Assembly (NCBI RefSeq): GCF_003369915.1
Contig: NC_046675.1
Coordinates: forward strand, 18,042,001-18,106,000
Origin: Drosophila miranda
Lineage: Eukaryota > Arthropoda > Insecta > Diptera > Drosophilidae
Length of the DNA stretch: 64,000 nt
Direction: 5' to 3'
The position numbers and the translations under genes were made by a program. The notes beneath the pieces are model-generated. The model saw only the letters and a program-made list of their open reading frames with translations. It did no database searches and was not told where the DNA came from. Shown piece after piece: positions 28,217 through 40,042 of the stretch. Position 1 is the first letter of the stretch. Each line of letters opens with the position of its first letter.

Positions 28217-28436
28217 GATCAGGAACATCTGGAAGAGTTTAGTTCTGTTCTCAAGATCGGTCCACTCGCCTCTGGGGAAAGTCCGAAATGTCTTGGTCTG
28301 CAGGGCTTGATCGAGAGCCGTCGCATCGGGCTCCTGGCCGTAGAATGTTAGTGGTCCTTTGTACATTACAGCGCGACGACCCCAACTCAGGACAGCCCTT
28401 TTGATCCAAGCTAGTGTTCGACAAATATTTTATTCC
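28217..28436 (-). pseudogene. Unidentified coding-like fragment, minus strand
   Basis: One minus-strand frame reads about 70 codons without a stop. It goes from a possible splice acceptor (ACACTAG, about 28414) through WIKRAVLSWGRRAVMYKGPL and WTDLENRTKLFQMFLIYIS to a TAG near 28217. The composition looks like real protein. There is no convincing upstream exon or start, so it may be a last exon or a stranded gene fragment. I do not recognise the family. Confidence 0.35.
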
Positions 28437-29434
28437 AAAAAAGGTTCGGCTTAACACATTAAAACAGCATGGAAACAAATTTTGTCGCGCCGTACAATAC
28501 ATAGCTACATATATCTTTCAAAGAGCATCCTTCCCATGCAACAAACCCAATAATTTACGAGCATGACTTAACTGGCGATTAATAAAATATCAAACAGCGA
28601 AATATTATGTATGTATGATATTAAGTAAGGAAGTGACTGCTATGCTACACTGAATATTGTCTAATTGCTATAGAACTATAAGCCGACGGTATGATATTAA
28701 CTATATTTCATAGTTTAATAACAGCCATTTCAAAGTCTCCAGCTTACAGTGTTGCAACATCCCAATTATAGCATGTTTCCAGCTAAAAGCCGATTTTTCT
28801 CATATGTCAGGCAGCTCTTGATAATTTCAATTTATTTTATGCTCAGGCGAACAAAAATACGTTTAAATAAATTTAAAAACGAATTGCATAAATGATGCGT
28901 GCACTCTTCATATGTATGAGATGTAACATACTTGATGAGTGCGATGTGCGATCCGAAAAGGTTTCGAGTCGAACGAGCATAGCTTCCAGCGACGAGAGTA
29001 ATTGGGAAATACCAGTACAGCGAAGTCTGTTGGGCTGCCTGTCGACGGAAATAACGATCGTGGTCCCATACACTAATTAGATTAGATTAGACAAACCTGA
29101 TTAGTTCGCTTTGCATTGTGGTGGCAGGGACAGGGGCAGTTGCAGGGGAGAGGAACGGACTCGTGCTGTCGATTCTTTGTTTGTCTTCTCAGATAAATTT
29201 GTGTAGAGAGTAAAGCTCGAAGCTTGCGGCGCAACTTTCTTGCGTTGTGTTGTCGCTAAAATTTAAAAAAGGAAATGGGCGTGACCTTAATGGAAGCTAC
29301 CTGCCGCACGACCACACCCGCGCGAGCTATTCGGGTGTTGTTCAATTACGGGCATTTTTTGCTGCATTCATTTGTTTAATATTTTGCGGATCGGCTGTGT
29401 ACATTTTCGTGTGTCAGTTTGCTTTCGAGACAAT
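28437..29434 (+). other. Intergenic, short ORFs only
   Basis: A 62-codon plus-strand ORF (about 28892-29080) and an overlapping 66-codon minus-strand ORF are present but neither is recognisable. The stretch from 29150 probably includes the promoter and 5' UTR of the small gene at 29435. Confidence 0.45.
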
Positions 29435-29671
29435 ATGCAGAAGTCACAACGTGGTCTGTGCTGGATGCTGTTTTTGTTGGGCTCACTGATCCTCACTTTA
29501 ACGCTGGCCTTCAGTTACTGGATGTTTGTTCCACGGGAGGTGCACTTATGGTCGCTGATTTCGCGCAATTACAGCGGGCCAGAAGCAAAGTTCTCCATAC
29601 TCCCGGGGATGGTGCCAGAGGGACTCAAGCTGAAGCACGGGCCGCCCTTCGTCTACCAGATATTACATTAG
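29435..29671 (+). CDS. Small single-pass membrane protein, uncharacterised
   Basis: A 78-residue ORF with one hydrophobic segment (about residues 8-30: GLCWMLFLLGSLILTLTLAF) followed by a polar, Pro-rich tail ending PPFVYQILH. The ATG at 29435 is preferred over an upstream in-frame one at 29372. The shorter start gives a clean signal-anchor architecture and has an A at -3. The stop is TAG at 29669-29671, with AATAAA near 29722. It lies between bel and Sys1 and is encoded opposite to Sys1, with the two 3' ends facing each other about 130 bp apart. The family is not recognised. The compact form and conserved-looking tail favour a real gene. Confidence 0.55.
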   Translation: MQKSQRGLCWMLFLLGSLILTLTLAFSYWMFVPREVHLWSLISRNYSGPEAKFSILPGMVPEGLKLKHGPPFVYQILH

Positions 29672-29800
29672 TCCAAACGCACAACAGGGTATAATGCTAT
29701 GTAATCGTATTCTAGTTTAACAATAAATTATATGTACGTTGGAGAATTGGGTGGCTTGGGAAAGCTAACAAGCATCACAAGTGAATGGCAATTTCGACCA

Positions 29801-30422
29801 TCAAACGTCCGACTTTTGGTTGAGAGCAGCATAGCCTACTGGAATCTCTTTCATTTCGGTATGAAGACAGAGAAACTCCCCGCCTATGCACATAATGGTT
29901 CCTGTTATGACGTTTAGCAGCCACCAGGAGGCGTTCGCGGGGAATGAACGATTGTACCACCAGCAAATTAGCAAGTGCAGGACATGAAAGGTGCAGCTGC
30001 GGCGAAAACCGATGAACGTGGGAGACAGATTAGAACAACGGAAAGTGCTTGTGCTAGAATAATCACCTGAAGTCCAGACACAGCTTCGCACGTCTTACTA
30101 TGCACCACAGAGCCAGCGAAGCTATAAACGCATTTACGACAAAGGCGCAAATGACCAGCCTACCGCCTAGGTCGTATATGTGTATTTCCTAGATGGTGAA
30201 ACAGAAACCCGATCCATGACGCTTATTTTAATAGTGGTTGTTGTTTAAAATGCATACACGATATTCGAATAAATGGTCCAGTGTGTAGTTGTCGCCAGAC
30301 AACTTGTTGGCTACGAACACGAGGAGGCCAAGTGTGAAGTACACGCAGAACTGCATCGAGATGATTTGGGAGGTCAGTAGCGTGGGGTCCCATTGCGTGT
30401 TGCGAAACGTTCCGCCTTTCAT
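29801..30422 (-). CDS. Sys1: Sys1, Golgi membrane protein
   Basis: This is a SYS1 homologue, a four-pass trans-Golgi membrane protein that recruits the ARFRP1/Arl3-type GTPase. Minus-strand exons are 30422-30258, 30188-30067 and 29996-29801, with introns of 69 and 70 bp, giving 160 residues (human SYS1 has 156). The N terminus is FRNTQWDPTLLTSQIISMQ, matching the family's WDP-LL-SQI-MQ pattern. Exon 2 gives GGRLVICAFVVNAF and RRAKLCLDF. Exon 3 gives HLLICWWYNRSFP, then ASWWLLNV and the hallmark GEFLCLHTEMKEIPV. The split Ser codon across intron 2 keeps the frame. The start is shared with no upstream ATG in frame. Dhod diverges from it, with start codons about 211 bp apart. Confidence 0.9.
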
Positions 30423-30526
30423 TTTTTGGCCAGTTTACTTCACAAAATTCAATTCAGCTGGTCAAGAACAATAACAAACATCTGACTAAACCTATAGATG
30501 TGCACGTGAGCTATTCAGAATCTGTC

Positions 30527-30534
30527 TATCGATA
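30527..30534 (+). promoter_or_regulatory. DRE in the Sys1/Dhod bidirectional promoter
   Basis: A perfect TATCGATA lies in the 211-bp interval between the two divergent start codons, 105 bp from the Sys1 ATG and 100 bp from the Dhod ATG. It is a good candidate for shared DREF control. Confidence 0.65.
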
Positions 30535-30633
30535 CATTTACTTCCCTTTAAAGCAAATTTAGAAATCGAAATCCAACAAATTAAATTTTTTAAGAATTCT
30601 GTTGTTTTGTTCTGCCAAGATCAATTACTGTCG

Positions 30634-31884
30634 ATGGAGAAATCTAAGAAATTCGTAAGTTCGTATTAAAATGGATGAAAAAAGTATGAGGTCGTCTTAC
30701 GTTTGTCTCTCTAGAGTCGCATGCGCTCGCTGGGAGTTGTTACAACAGGGGCCACCGCCTTGCTTATGGGTATTACGGCGTATAACAACAAGGACCGGTT
30801 TTTCCGCACGTTTATAATGCCGGCCGTGCGTCTTCTGCCCGCAGAGGCCAGCCACAACTTGGCTGTGATGGCATGCAAGTATCGCGTCTATCCAGCCTCC
30901 CAATACCAAGATGACATCAATCTGAATACCCAGTTTTTTGGTCGCCTGCTGAGCAATCCGATTGGTATCGCCGCTGGGTTTGACAAGAATGCCGAGGCCG
31001 TTGACGGCCTGAAAGATCTAGGGTTTGGCTTTGTTGAGGTAGGAACTGTCACGCCCACAGCTCAGGAGGGAAATCCGAAGCCTCGAGTGTTCCGCCTGTC
31101 CGAGGACAAAGCCATTATAAATCGTTATGGATTTAACAGTGATGGCCATGAAGTAGTTCTCCAGCGGCTTAGTGAGTCGCGTAAAAAGGAGAATTTTAAT
31201 GCAATAGTGGGCGTAAACTTGGGACGCAATCGAAACACCATGACCCCAGTCGCTGACTACGTGCAGGGAGTCAGGGTGTTTGGTCCCGTGGCGGATTACC
31301 TAGTAATCAACGTTAGCAGTCCCAATACGAAAGGACTGAGGGATATGCAGAGCAAGGAGAAGCTAACCGAATTGCTGGAACAAGTGAACGAGGCACGGTC
31401 GCGTCTGGAAAGTAATCGTAATGTCCCGATCTTGCTAAAGCTTTCGCCCGACCTAGAGATCTCTGACATGAGCGACATAGTAGACGTCATTAAGCGGAAT
31501 AAGAGTCGCGTGGATGGTCTCATTGTGGCTAATACGACAGTGTCGCGCGACAATCTGCACGACGCAAAGTGGACCGCTGAGGCAGGCGGGTTGAGCGGAG
31601 AGCCGCTGAGAGCCCGTTCCACAGAGATGATTGCCCAGATGTACCAGCTCACCAACGGTAAAGTTCCCATAATTGGCGTCGGCGGTGTCTCATCTGGGTA
31701 CGACGCGTACCAGAAGTTTGAGGCGGGAGCTTCTTACGTCCAAATCTATACGGCCCTGGTCTACGAGGGCCCTTATCTCGTTGAGCAGATCAAGGACGAA
31801 CTCTCGAAACTAATCACCCAACGAGGACATTCCAATATACAGTCGGTGGTTGGGACTAACTCAAAGTTCTACCTACCCAAGTAA
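30634..31884 (+). CDS. Dhod: Dihydroorotate dehydrogenase (class 2, mitochondrial)
   Basis: This oxidises dihydroorotate to orotate in pyrimidine synthesis, passing electrons to ubiquinone from the outer face of the inner mitochondrial membrane. Exons are 30634-30654 (7 codons) and 30715-31884, with a 60-bp phase-0 intron, giving about 396 residues (human 395). The N terminus is short and basic, followed by a hydrophobic stretch ([14 protein letters not shown]), as expected for a targeting and anchor segment. FMN and substrate motifs are intact: [49 protein letters not shown] with the class 2 catalytic Ser, and GVGGVSSG. An alternative start at 30721 would give 387 residues. I prefer the spliced form because the intron sites are good. 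Confidence 0.93.
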
Positions 31885-31977
31885 AAAACACAGGGTTTCA
31901 GGAACTAAAAATGAAACAATCAAAATATTTGTATGGCTTTTGTACACGCAATTAAATACTATATTCTTCCATTTACT

Positions 31978-32247
31978 TTATTGGCTTTCGTTTGCGCGCT
32001 GCACATTGAGTACTCTGCCCTCTAGGAAGTGGGTGTTCTGATTGCTGGCGCTGTTGTAAGCATCGCGCTGGCTAAATACCACGAATCCGTAATACTTTGA
32101 CAGACCCTGCTGCTTGTCGAAGACCACTTCTGCATTGGCCACGTGTCCGTAGCGGGAGAAGTAAGTTTTCAACTCCTTGCTGCTGATAGTCCACGGCAGG
32201 TTGCCCACAAACAACTTGTACGAGCTTCGTGCAAATCCGCTGGACAT
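31978..32247 (-). CDS. SLIRP-like single-RRM RNA-binding protein
   Basis: An intronless 89-residue protein made of one RRM: RNP2 is LFVGNL (about residues 12-17) and RNP1 is KYYGFVVF (about residues 51-58). Size and sequence fit the SLIRP family, which partners LRPPRC/bicoid-stability-factor proteins to stabilise mitochondrial mRNAs. Flies have more than one SLIRP gene, and I cannot say which this is, so no symbol is given. Dhod ends about 94 bp away, tail to tail. The start faces Mkk4 and the two share a promoter region. Confidence 0.85.
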   Translation of the reverse strand: MSSGFARSSYKLFVGNLPWTISSKELKTYFSRYGHVANAEVVFDKQQGLSKYYGFVVFSQRDAYNSASNQNTHFLEGRVLNVQRANESQ

Positions 32248-32275
32248 GATTATGCGATTTGTTTATGGTTAATGC

Positions 32276-32342
32276 TGTGTGACCATATTTGGACTCGTTA
32301 GCTATCGACGCATATCGCCCGTTGGAGTGTGCACTATCGATA
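32276..32342. promoter_or_regulatory. Motif 1-like site and DRE between SLIRP-like gene and Mkk4
   Basis: TGTGTGACCA (32276-32285) is close to the complement of the Motif 1 core, and TATCGATA (32335-32342) is a perfect DRE. Both lie in the 394-bp gap between the divergent start codons, which suggests a bidirectional housekeeping promoter. Confidence 0.55.
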
Positions 32343-32641
32343 CCGCGAAATAAATCAATGTTTCATCTCTAGCCCTTTTGGTTGGGTATTTATGTAAATT
32401 ACTAAAAAGTGCATGTGCACTTTAACCGTAGAAAAGAAAAGTGTTGAGTTGGACCCTCAAGCAAACCAATCGACTGAAGAATATAGCGCAACCTTCGGCC
32501 CTTTCACAGTCCCAATCAACGTTTTGTATTAGGGGCGCGGCGCCCACTGAAAAGACCAAAAACAGACATCCTTTGGCAACAAAGCAATATAATATCAATA
32601 CTTTCTGTTCTGCCAGTATCCCGAAGCAGCCGTCAGTCACA

Positions 32642-34334
32642 ATGGCCGAGCGACCGAAAAATTTGTTTGCAAGTGAGTATTTATTTTTCCTGGCTCTGCC
32701 CACGCACTCGACATACACATAGCACCACCATCTGATATATATGTGCATACATATATAAATCTGTACGTATATACGCACACACATAAGTGCTGCTACTACT
32801 ACTGACGCATATCTGAGGGAGTACGAGTGCACACACCGCAAAGTTGATAAGCCAAAAAAGTAAGCACAAAACATTAATAAATTACAGCTGGACCCAGTCG
32901 TTCGCGCAACCCTCCCGATCAGCTCAGTCTGAACAACCTAAGCATTCGCCATCCGCCCTCGTCAACCTCGTCGACTTCGTCCGGGTCTACATCTTCGGGC
33001 TCCAGCTCCTCATCTCAACATAACAATGTGGCGCTGCGCTTTAGTGCCCAGCCCCCAATAGTCACCAGCAGTGGCGCCGGTGGTGGAGGTGGGCCTGCGC
33101 CGGCTTCAATCAGCAGTAGCAGCAGCAGCACTGCTACAGACCGCCATCGGGAGCGTATACGCCAGCAGGCCTGTGGCAAGCTTCAGTTTGGCGAGGGTGC
33201 TGCGAACACACATCAGTTTACGTCAGATGATCTCGAGGACGAGGGTGAGATAGGGCGCGGAGCCTTTGGTGCAGTCAATAAGATGATATTCAAGAAGTTG
33301 GATAAGGTTATGGCAGTAAAGCGCATCCGCTCTACCGTCGACGAAAAGGAACAAAAGCAGCTGCTTATGGATCTCGAAGTGGTAATGAAGTCCAATGAAT
33401 GCATCTACATTGTTCAGTTCTATGGAGCGCTCTTCAAAGAGGGCGATTGCTGGATATGCATGGAACTGATGGATACGTCGTTGGACAAATTCTACAAGTA
33501 CATATTCGAGAAACAGCATCGTCACTTACCAGAGTCTATCCTCGCCAAAATCACAGTTGCCACGGTGAATGCGTTGAACTATTTGAAGGAGGAGCTGAAG
33601 ATAATACATCGGGATGTAAAACCCAGCAACATTCTACTGCATCGCCGAGGCGACATCAAGCTGTGTGATTTTGGGATTTCAGGCCAATTAGTTGACTCTA
33701 TAGCGAAGACCAAGGATGCGGGCTGCAGGCCCTACATGGCGGTAAGGAAACTGAAAAAATTCAATTGCCAAAATCATTATCGATTGATTGCATATTTTGA
33801 ATTTTTCTGCAGCCGGAGCGCATCGATCCAGAACGTGCCAAGGGCTACGATGTGCGAAGCGATGTGTGGTCCTTGGGAATCACTTTGATGGAGGTGGCGA
33901 CAGGTAATTTCCCATATCGGAAATGGGACTCGGTGTTTGAGCAGCTGTGCCAGGTGAGCTGAAAGTTAAGCTAAGCTTTGGGAATGTGTCTTAGGTTCTT
34001 ATGTTCCTTAGGTTGTTCAAGGCGAACCGCCCAGACTAATGACCTCTTATAATGGCATGGAGTTCTCCAAAGAGTTTGTAGAATTTGTCAACACTTGGTA
34101 AGCACTACAAAATTATAATTTGGATATTAAGTCGCTCTTCACTGCTCCATTTGTTTTAGCCTGATTAAAAAGGAGAGCGACAGGCCCAAGTATAGCCGAC
34201 TACTGGAGATGCCCTTCATACGTCGTGGCGAAACGAGCCACACCGATGTGGCAGTTTACGTGGCAGACATCCTCGAGTCCATGGAAAACGATGGCATCAC
34301 GCAGTTCACGGCCAACCAGCAGGCGGAGAGTTAA
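32642..34334 (+). CDS. Mkk4: MAP kinase kinase 4 (JNK pathway)
   Basis: A dual-specificity kinase that phosphorylates the JNK Basket. Exons are 32642-32672, 32888-33741, 33813-33953, 34012-34097 and 34160-34334, giving about 428 residues. The N terminus is MAERPKNLFATGPSRSRNPP, then Ser/Thr- and Gly-rich linkers. The kinase domain shows the Gly loop GRGAFGAVNK, the VAIK-type lysine in VMAVKRI, catalytic IIHRDVKPSNILL, and DFG in KLCDFGISG. It also has the activation loop SIAKTKDAGCRPYMAPERI with the MKK S-x-x-x-T phosphosites. APE is completed only after splicing exon 2 to exon 3. Intron 1 is 215 bp and the others are short. AATAAA at 34618 may be one polyadenylation signal. Confidence 0.93.
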
Positions 34335-37300
34335 TCATCTCGAAGCAAAGAAGAAGTCATGAATTAGCTAAGAATCAGCAACAAACACAACAAAAAAAGG
34401 AAACTAAACACAGAAAAAAACATAAAAACATAAGTTTTTCTCTATTCTGTAGCATTCATTCGTATCGTATTTTGTTTATAGACAAAAACAAAAGTAAGCT
34501 CATGAAAAGTGTGTAAGCTGAAAGTAGAAGAGCTGTGTGTAAAGTTGAATACCCAAGAGAAAGAAACTATTGTACGGCAATAATTTTTGTATTTGTGCGT
34601 TGAAAATGTGTGAAAAAATAAATTCCCAAATTGTAATTGTTTAGAGAAAGCCAGATAGAAGAGATAGCCAACTGTTCTGGGCCGATGTTTGCGGATTTGC
34701 TTTGAAAGATGGCAGCAAACATCTGCCCAAGAGCTATCCCCCAATTTCCAAGTCCCTTTACGTTCAGCCAGCGAGCATTTTTATATAATTCCAATTATTC
34801 GTTTATCATTCTCGATGGCACATCCGCTAAGTGATACGTATTGCGTTATTAAAAAAAAACGAAAAACAACAAAAGAAACCCAAGCAATTAAAACGGCTTG
34901 TAGGAACAAACGGAAATTATGAAAATCAAGAGTTCACTATCTATACGAGTACAAGCTAATGGAAACACCAACACGCGCCCCAAAGCGTGCAATAGAAATA
35001 GTTCAACAATACAATTAAATGATGCATTATTTATTGAGTAGATTTTGTAATCCTATTATACATATTTTTTATTTTGCATATAAAAATGATTGTGAAAAGC
35101 TTTAAATGATTGGCCAGCGGCTTAAATGTTTAAATTTTAGTAGAAATAATTGCAGGAATATGCAAAAAATAATCGCTTAACAAATATGTATATGAAATAA
35201 TTAGCCACAACACCAACTCACACATCCACACACCGCTCACACACACAAAAAAACACACGTAGTAATTACTTTTAAGCGAAGCAAAATATTTAGCAAAAAG
35301 TTACAGCTTCAAGAAGTCGAGTAAAAATTAAAAAAGCAAAATAAATTTATTGTGCCTAAGTATAAAGGAATGATAGGATGAACATTTAACCACATAAATT
35401 CCATCAAAGGTCATAAGCCATTTAATATATAATATTAGGAACCGCGGGTTCTTTAGCCTAGCTTTTGCCCCCCTCCCACAATGCTCATGCCATACCATAT
35501 AGTCCATATCTGTCCCCCGCCCCCCAAACACAAAAAATGAGCAATTGCACCGTCTTACCCCATCTCAAACAGTCACAAACGAACCATGCCAGTGTTTTTT
35601 GATTACAATTTTTATGCAAGCGTCAATGTGAAAGCAAAGTTTATTTTGTATACATTTATATGTACATGCAAGGAATAATATATTTGCATGAGTTGCCTAT
35701 ACATAGATTAAGATCAACAGCAGGATTTTCTTTTTTGTTTGAAATTAATTTGCAAAACAAAACACCTACAATATACAGCAAAAGCAGTTTAACAAAAAAA
35801 AAATATATATATATATTTTTAATAAGTCAAGAAGCAGCATCCCTGAGAGTTGCAAATAAATTTGTTTAAGAATGAACTGCCCGGCAAGCCGATACGTGTA
35901 TGCCCTTACCGATGGCAATACATATTAGATGCAATGATGTTTGCACATGGATACATTTACTTACATTTTCTATAAGCAGATATAACACACGCTGTATTCA
36001 TCAAATCAAAGGATAGATGAGGATTGGCATTCTTTCAACTCTTCTTCGTTAAGCCACAAGCCACAGCAGCATTTGTAAGGGCGTACATATCTTATCTGCA
36101 ATTCGAAAAGTTTCTAAAGAAAACAGATCAAGGTGACAAAGACATCGCCTGAAGGTCCCCAAGATTGAGTCTACCCTAGTTAACAACTCGGTATAGTTTA
36201 AAACAATTACCTACGTATGTATGTGTGTATTCGGGCAGATCATTCTTGATTCTTGTACAACTTATGTGTAATGCCAGGAAAACCACAAACGGAGTTGTCG
36301 CGAGTCGTCAATATTTTTGACAATAAAAAGGTGTATAATTTATTTATAAAGCAGGGAAAACTTTAGGTCCCTCGAGATACGGCTAGGCATATGGAAAGTG
36401 TATATAAGGTAGACCAACTAAGTAAATATGACTGGCATATATTTATATACTAAACTGTGTAATAACTGCAAGTCAGGCAGTATCGTGCTTACGTTTATCA
36501 ATGCCGAAAGACAGCCGGTTGAAAAATTGTAACGCCAACCCCGAACACATCCTTTAGTATAATGCAGAAGCAACCACTTACAACTCCAAACTAAAACTTA
36601 CCAATGACAAAACTGGAAACGCAACGTCCACAAAAAAACAAATATCGCAAACTTTTTAAACCTAGCTTAAACTTAAAAAGAGAGTGGAGTGCAGCATTGT
36701 AGAATTTCGAAGGATCCAAATATATGGTCCAGATCCTAAAATGGGGAATCCATTGGAACACCTGGAGACGTTCACTCAACACAGAGCGCACTAAGTTTTA
36801 CCAACAAGCCTATCAACATACATACTTACATATATACATATGTATGTTCCATTTCCGCATGTGTCTCTCTATCTCAACATAACTAAAATAACAAATGGAA
36901 ACTGACTCGCCGCAAGAGGATAAATTAAAAGTCAAGGAAATACAGAAGATAATATTAAAGTACGTTGTTGAAAAAAAGTAATGCATAATTGAAATAAACA
37001 AAAACACAACTAAAACAATTTGTAAAAATATGACTAGCGAATAAAAAGCATAATTAAAAAACCAAATGAATGTTTAAAGAGTATCAATGGGGGTGGGGAA
37101 TGAGCTGTGTTGCCGCGCACTGTGTCAACTCCGTGCGCTCCGGTCCCAACTCGCTCTCGCGCGCCCTACTACAAGCAAGCTGAATGTACCCCAGAGTACA
37201 AACAGACAACCATTGGTGGTTGACTCGCCTACCTAAATGACGTATCCGTTTTCCCAATAATTAACCAATTACTAAATTAAAATAAGGTCAAGAAACATAC

Positions 37301-37736
37301 CACGATGTGTTGTGCCCAGCTGCGTTTTCAGCCAAGGTAGGGTATCTTGATTTTTTTTTAACGTGCTTGTCAGTAAAGAAAAAAACAGTTATTACCAATA
37401 TACGGAGCATTTTTAAAAAGTTTAAAGAGTACATTCAAACTGGCCTAACATCGTTGCCTCACTGCATTTTATTATTGATTGGCATAATTTTTAGGGGCAC
37501 GCGACTAGCATGCGAATGGAACACCTTAAGGAGAGGCTCAAACGTGGCGGGCATGGTAAGTTCCCCATTACGCCACAAATGCGTAATCTCCACACTGACG
37601 CTCCATCCATATACTCGTACATATAGAAACCTCAATGGGTGCCTGAGCTGGGCTGCCTAGACTCAGTGTTGCCTTGAACGTTGCGCGATAAACAATTAAT
37701 TTCTGACGCGCACTGGGGACCCCCGAGTTCAACGAC
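34335..37736 (+). other. Mkk4 3' region and intergenic
   Basis: AT-rich sequence with poly(A) and CA microsatellites. Only short, low-complexity ORFs are present. A GC-rich patch at about 37080-37230 may be regulatory. Upstream of Cyp313b1 I see no clear TATA box. No gene is recognised. Confidence 0.55.
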
Positions 37737-39891
37737 ATGCTGCTCGGCACCTGCATCATTCTAGCCATCTGGTTGCTTCTGGTTTGGACGTACTTTTTGT
37801 GGACCCGACGACGGTACTACAAGGCCGCCTGGCAGCTAAGGGGACCTATCGGCTGGCCTTTAATCGGCATGGGGCTGCAAATGATGAATACCGAGAGTAA
37901 GAGCGGCCGGAGTTAAGCCAATCTAGGCTGGGGCTAACTGTCTTTTGCAGCCTTTCTGCAGTACATGGATAAACTGTCGCACAAGTTCAAAGCACCCTTC
38001 GTCTCCTGGATGGGAACTAGTTGCTTTCTCTACGTCAACGACCCACAAACAGTGGAGCAAGTCTTTAACTCGAACCACTGCACCAACAAGGGAGACTTCT
38101 ACCGCTTCCTGAGCTCGGCGATAGGCGATGGACTGTTCACATCTAGCGCTCCTCGCTGGCACAAGCATCGTCGACTCATCAACCCTGCGTTTGGACGTCA
38201 GATCCTCTGCAACTATTTGCCCATTTTTAATGCCGAGGCGGAGGTTCTGCTGCTGAAGTTGGATCTGGAGGGTGTACAGCATGGGAAGGAATTGGAGATA
38301 TATCAGATCTTGAAGAAGATTGTACTGGAAGCGGCATGTCGTGAGTAGCCACGAAACACTTTTGCATATCATTTTCCAATTACATAATTCTGATGTAGAG
38401 ACAACCATGGGCAGGAAAATGAATTTCCAGCGTGACGGTTCTGCGGCAATATTCGAGGCTTACAATGGGTGAGTCTTTTGATGTGAAATACAAAAATATA
38501 CAGTTTCCCGTATCTAAGCATCTGATGTTCACTTTTTCTGACTATAAATCGTATGTTTGTATGCCGCATTTGTAATATCATACAAGTGTTTAGTCCCTGG
38601 ACTTCCGACACAGGTCTGCTCAATAACCACTCAGTTTAATAATTCAGTTCCAACCATATTGTTCATCTTCCTTTTGGAGACTCTGTCCTTGGAAAGCAGG
38701 GTAGACGTTCAAGTATCATTTCATGTTTTTTTGTCCTTTTAGTTTTTTCTTAGCTATTAGCTAATTACAATCTTGTAGCATCTCAGGCGGAAATGCTCTT
38801 CTCGTGCATTGCAACTCGTTCTACCTTAATGGTGCCAAGGACCTGCAGAGCTTAACATTTTTTTCTTGTATATGTATGTATCCTTTAAAGATTGACGGAG
38901 GTGTGTGTCAAGCGAATGCTGTCGCCCTGGCTCTATCCGGAACTCATTTATCGACGCTCGCGACTCTTTGTCCAACAGACGAAGGTTGTCGGCGTTCTCC
39001 GTGGGTTTGTGGAGCAGGTAAATTGATACTCAGTTCCGTGCCATGACCAATGATTTGCATGTTCCCACAGCTGCTGTCCCCGATTGTCTCGGTTGTGGAT
39101 CTCGACACCTCCAAGGAGCCATTGCAACAGGAGTCGAAGAATAAATCGAAGTCAATTTTTATTGAACAGGTGAGGGAGCATGTGGAGCGTGGACAACTAA
39201 GTTGGCAGGATGTCAGAGATGAGGCCAATGTCACCATTGCAGCGGTAAGTAAGAGACTCTAGATAAAAGTCTGAAGCGTACATTCAAATTTTCTCTCGGA
39301 CAGACCTTTGAGACCACATCAACGGCTCTCTACTTCACCATACTCTGCCTGGCCATGCATCCGACCTACCAGGAGAAGCTACATAAGGAGCTAGTGGCGG
39401 AACTTCCGCCTAACGGAAACATTTCCTTGGATCAGTTGGAGCGCCTCTCCTACACAGAAATGGTAATCAACGAGGCCATGCGGCTTTTTGCACCCGTTCC
39501 CATGGTCCTTCGCTCCGCAGCTCAGGATTTCCCTCTCCGGCGCGATGACGGCGATTTTCTAATCCCACGCGGCACCCAGATCGGGATCGACATCTACAAT
39601 ATGCAGCGGGACGAACGGGTGTGGGGACCACTGGCCCGCACCTACAATCCGGACGCACATTTCGGACCCGAGGCACCTTCCCGTCATGCCTTTGCTTTTG
39701 TGCCATTTACCAAGGGTCTGCGCATGTGCATCGGTTACCGGTATGCTCAGATGCTGATGAAGCTGCTGCTGGCCAAGATATTTCGGAGCTATCGCATCAT
39801 CACAGAGGCCCGGCTGGACCAGCTCCTGGTCAAGGGAAATATATCGCTCAAATTGAGCAATTATCCCCTGTGCCGGGTGAAGCGAAGGTAA
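37737..39891 (+). CDS. Cyp313b1: Cytochrome P450 Cyp313b1
   Basis: A microsomal P450 monooxygenase of the insect CYP313 family (CYP4 clan). Exons are 37737-37896, 37951-38340, 38399-38468, 38891-39017, 39071-39244 and 39304-39891, giving about 502 residues. The N terminus is a signal anchor (CIILAIWLLLVWTYFLW) followed by basic residues and a Pro-rich hinge (LRGPIGWPLIG). The I-helix shows AATFETTSTAL, the K-helix NEAMRLFAP (ExxR), and the heme loop FTKGLRMCIG with the axial Cys. C-helix WHKHRRLINPAF is present. Intron 3 is unusually long for this gene (422 bp). The name rests on family resemblance and on the Mkk4/tRNA-Tyr neighbourhood. The substrate is not known from sequence. Confidence 0.85.
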
Positions 39892-40042
39892 TAAATGGTC
39901 AAACTTCCATCTTCCATCAATGTCCGCAGCTCTTGTCCTGCCCTCGTTGCACTCCATCTCGAACGTCTTGTTGCTGTAATTTTCCAATTAAAAATGTAAT
40001 TTTTGTTTCATTTTCCATGCTGTAAATTGAATTTGTTTCACT

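Noticed and set aside
28892-29080. 62-codon plus ORF and 66-codon minus ORF on the same DNA
   Set aside because: Both look mildly protein-like but neither has a family, splice sites or a clear promoter. Choosing one would be arbitrary.
29247-29489. Hydrophobic ORF overlapping the small membrane-protein gene
   Set aside because: It has no ATG in frame; it is probably 5' UTR of the gene starting at 29435.
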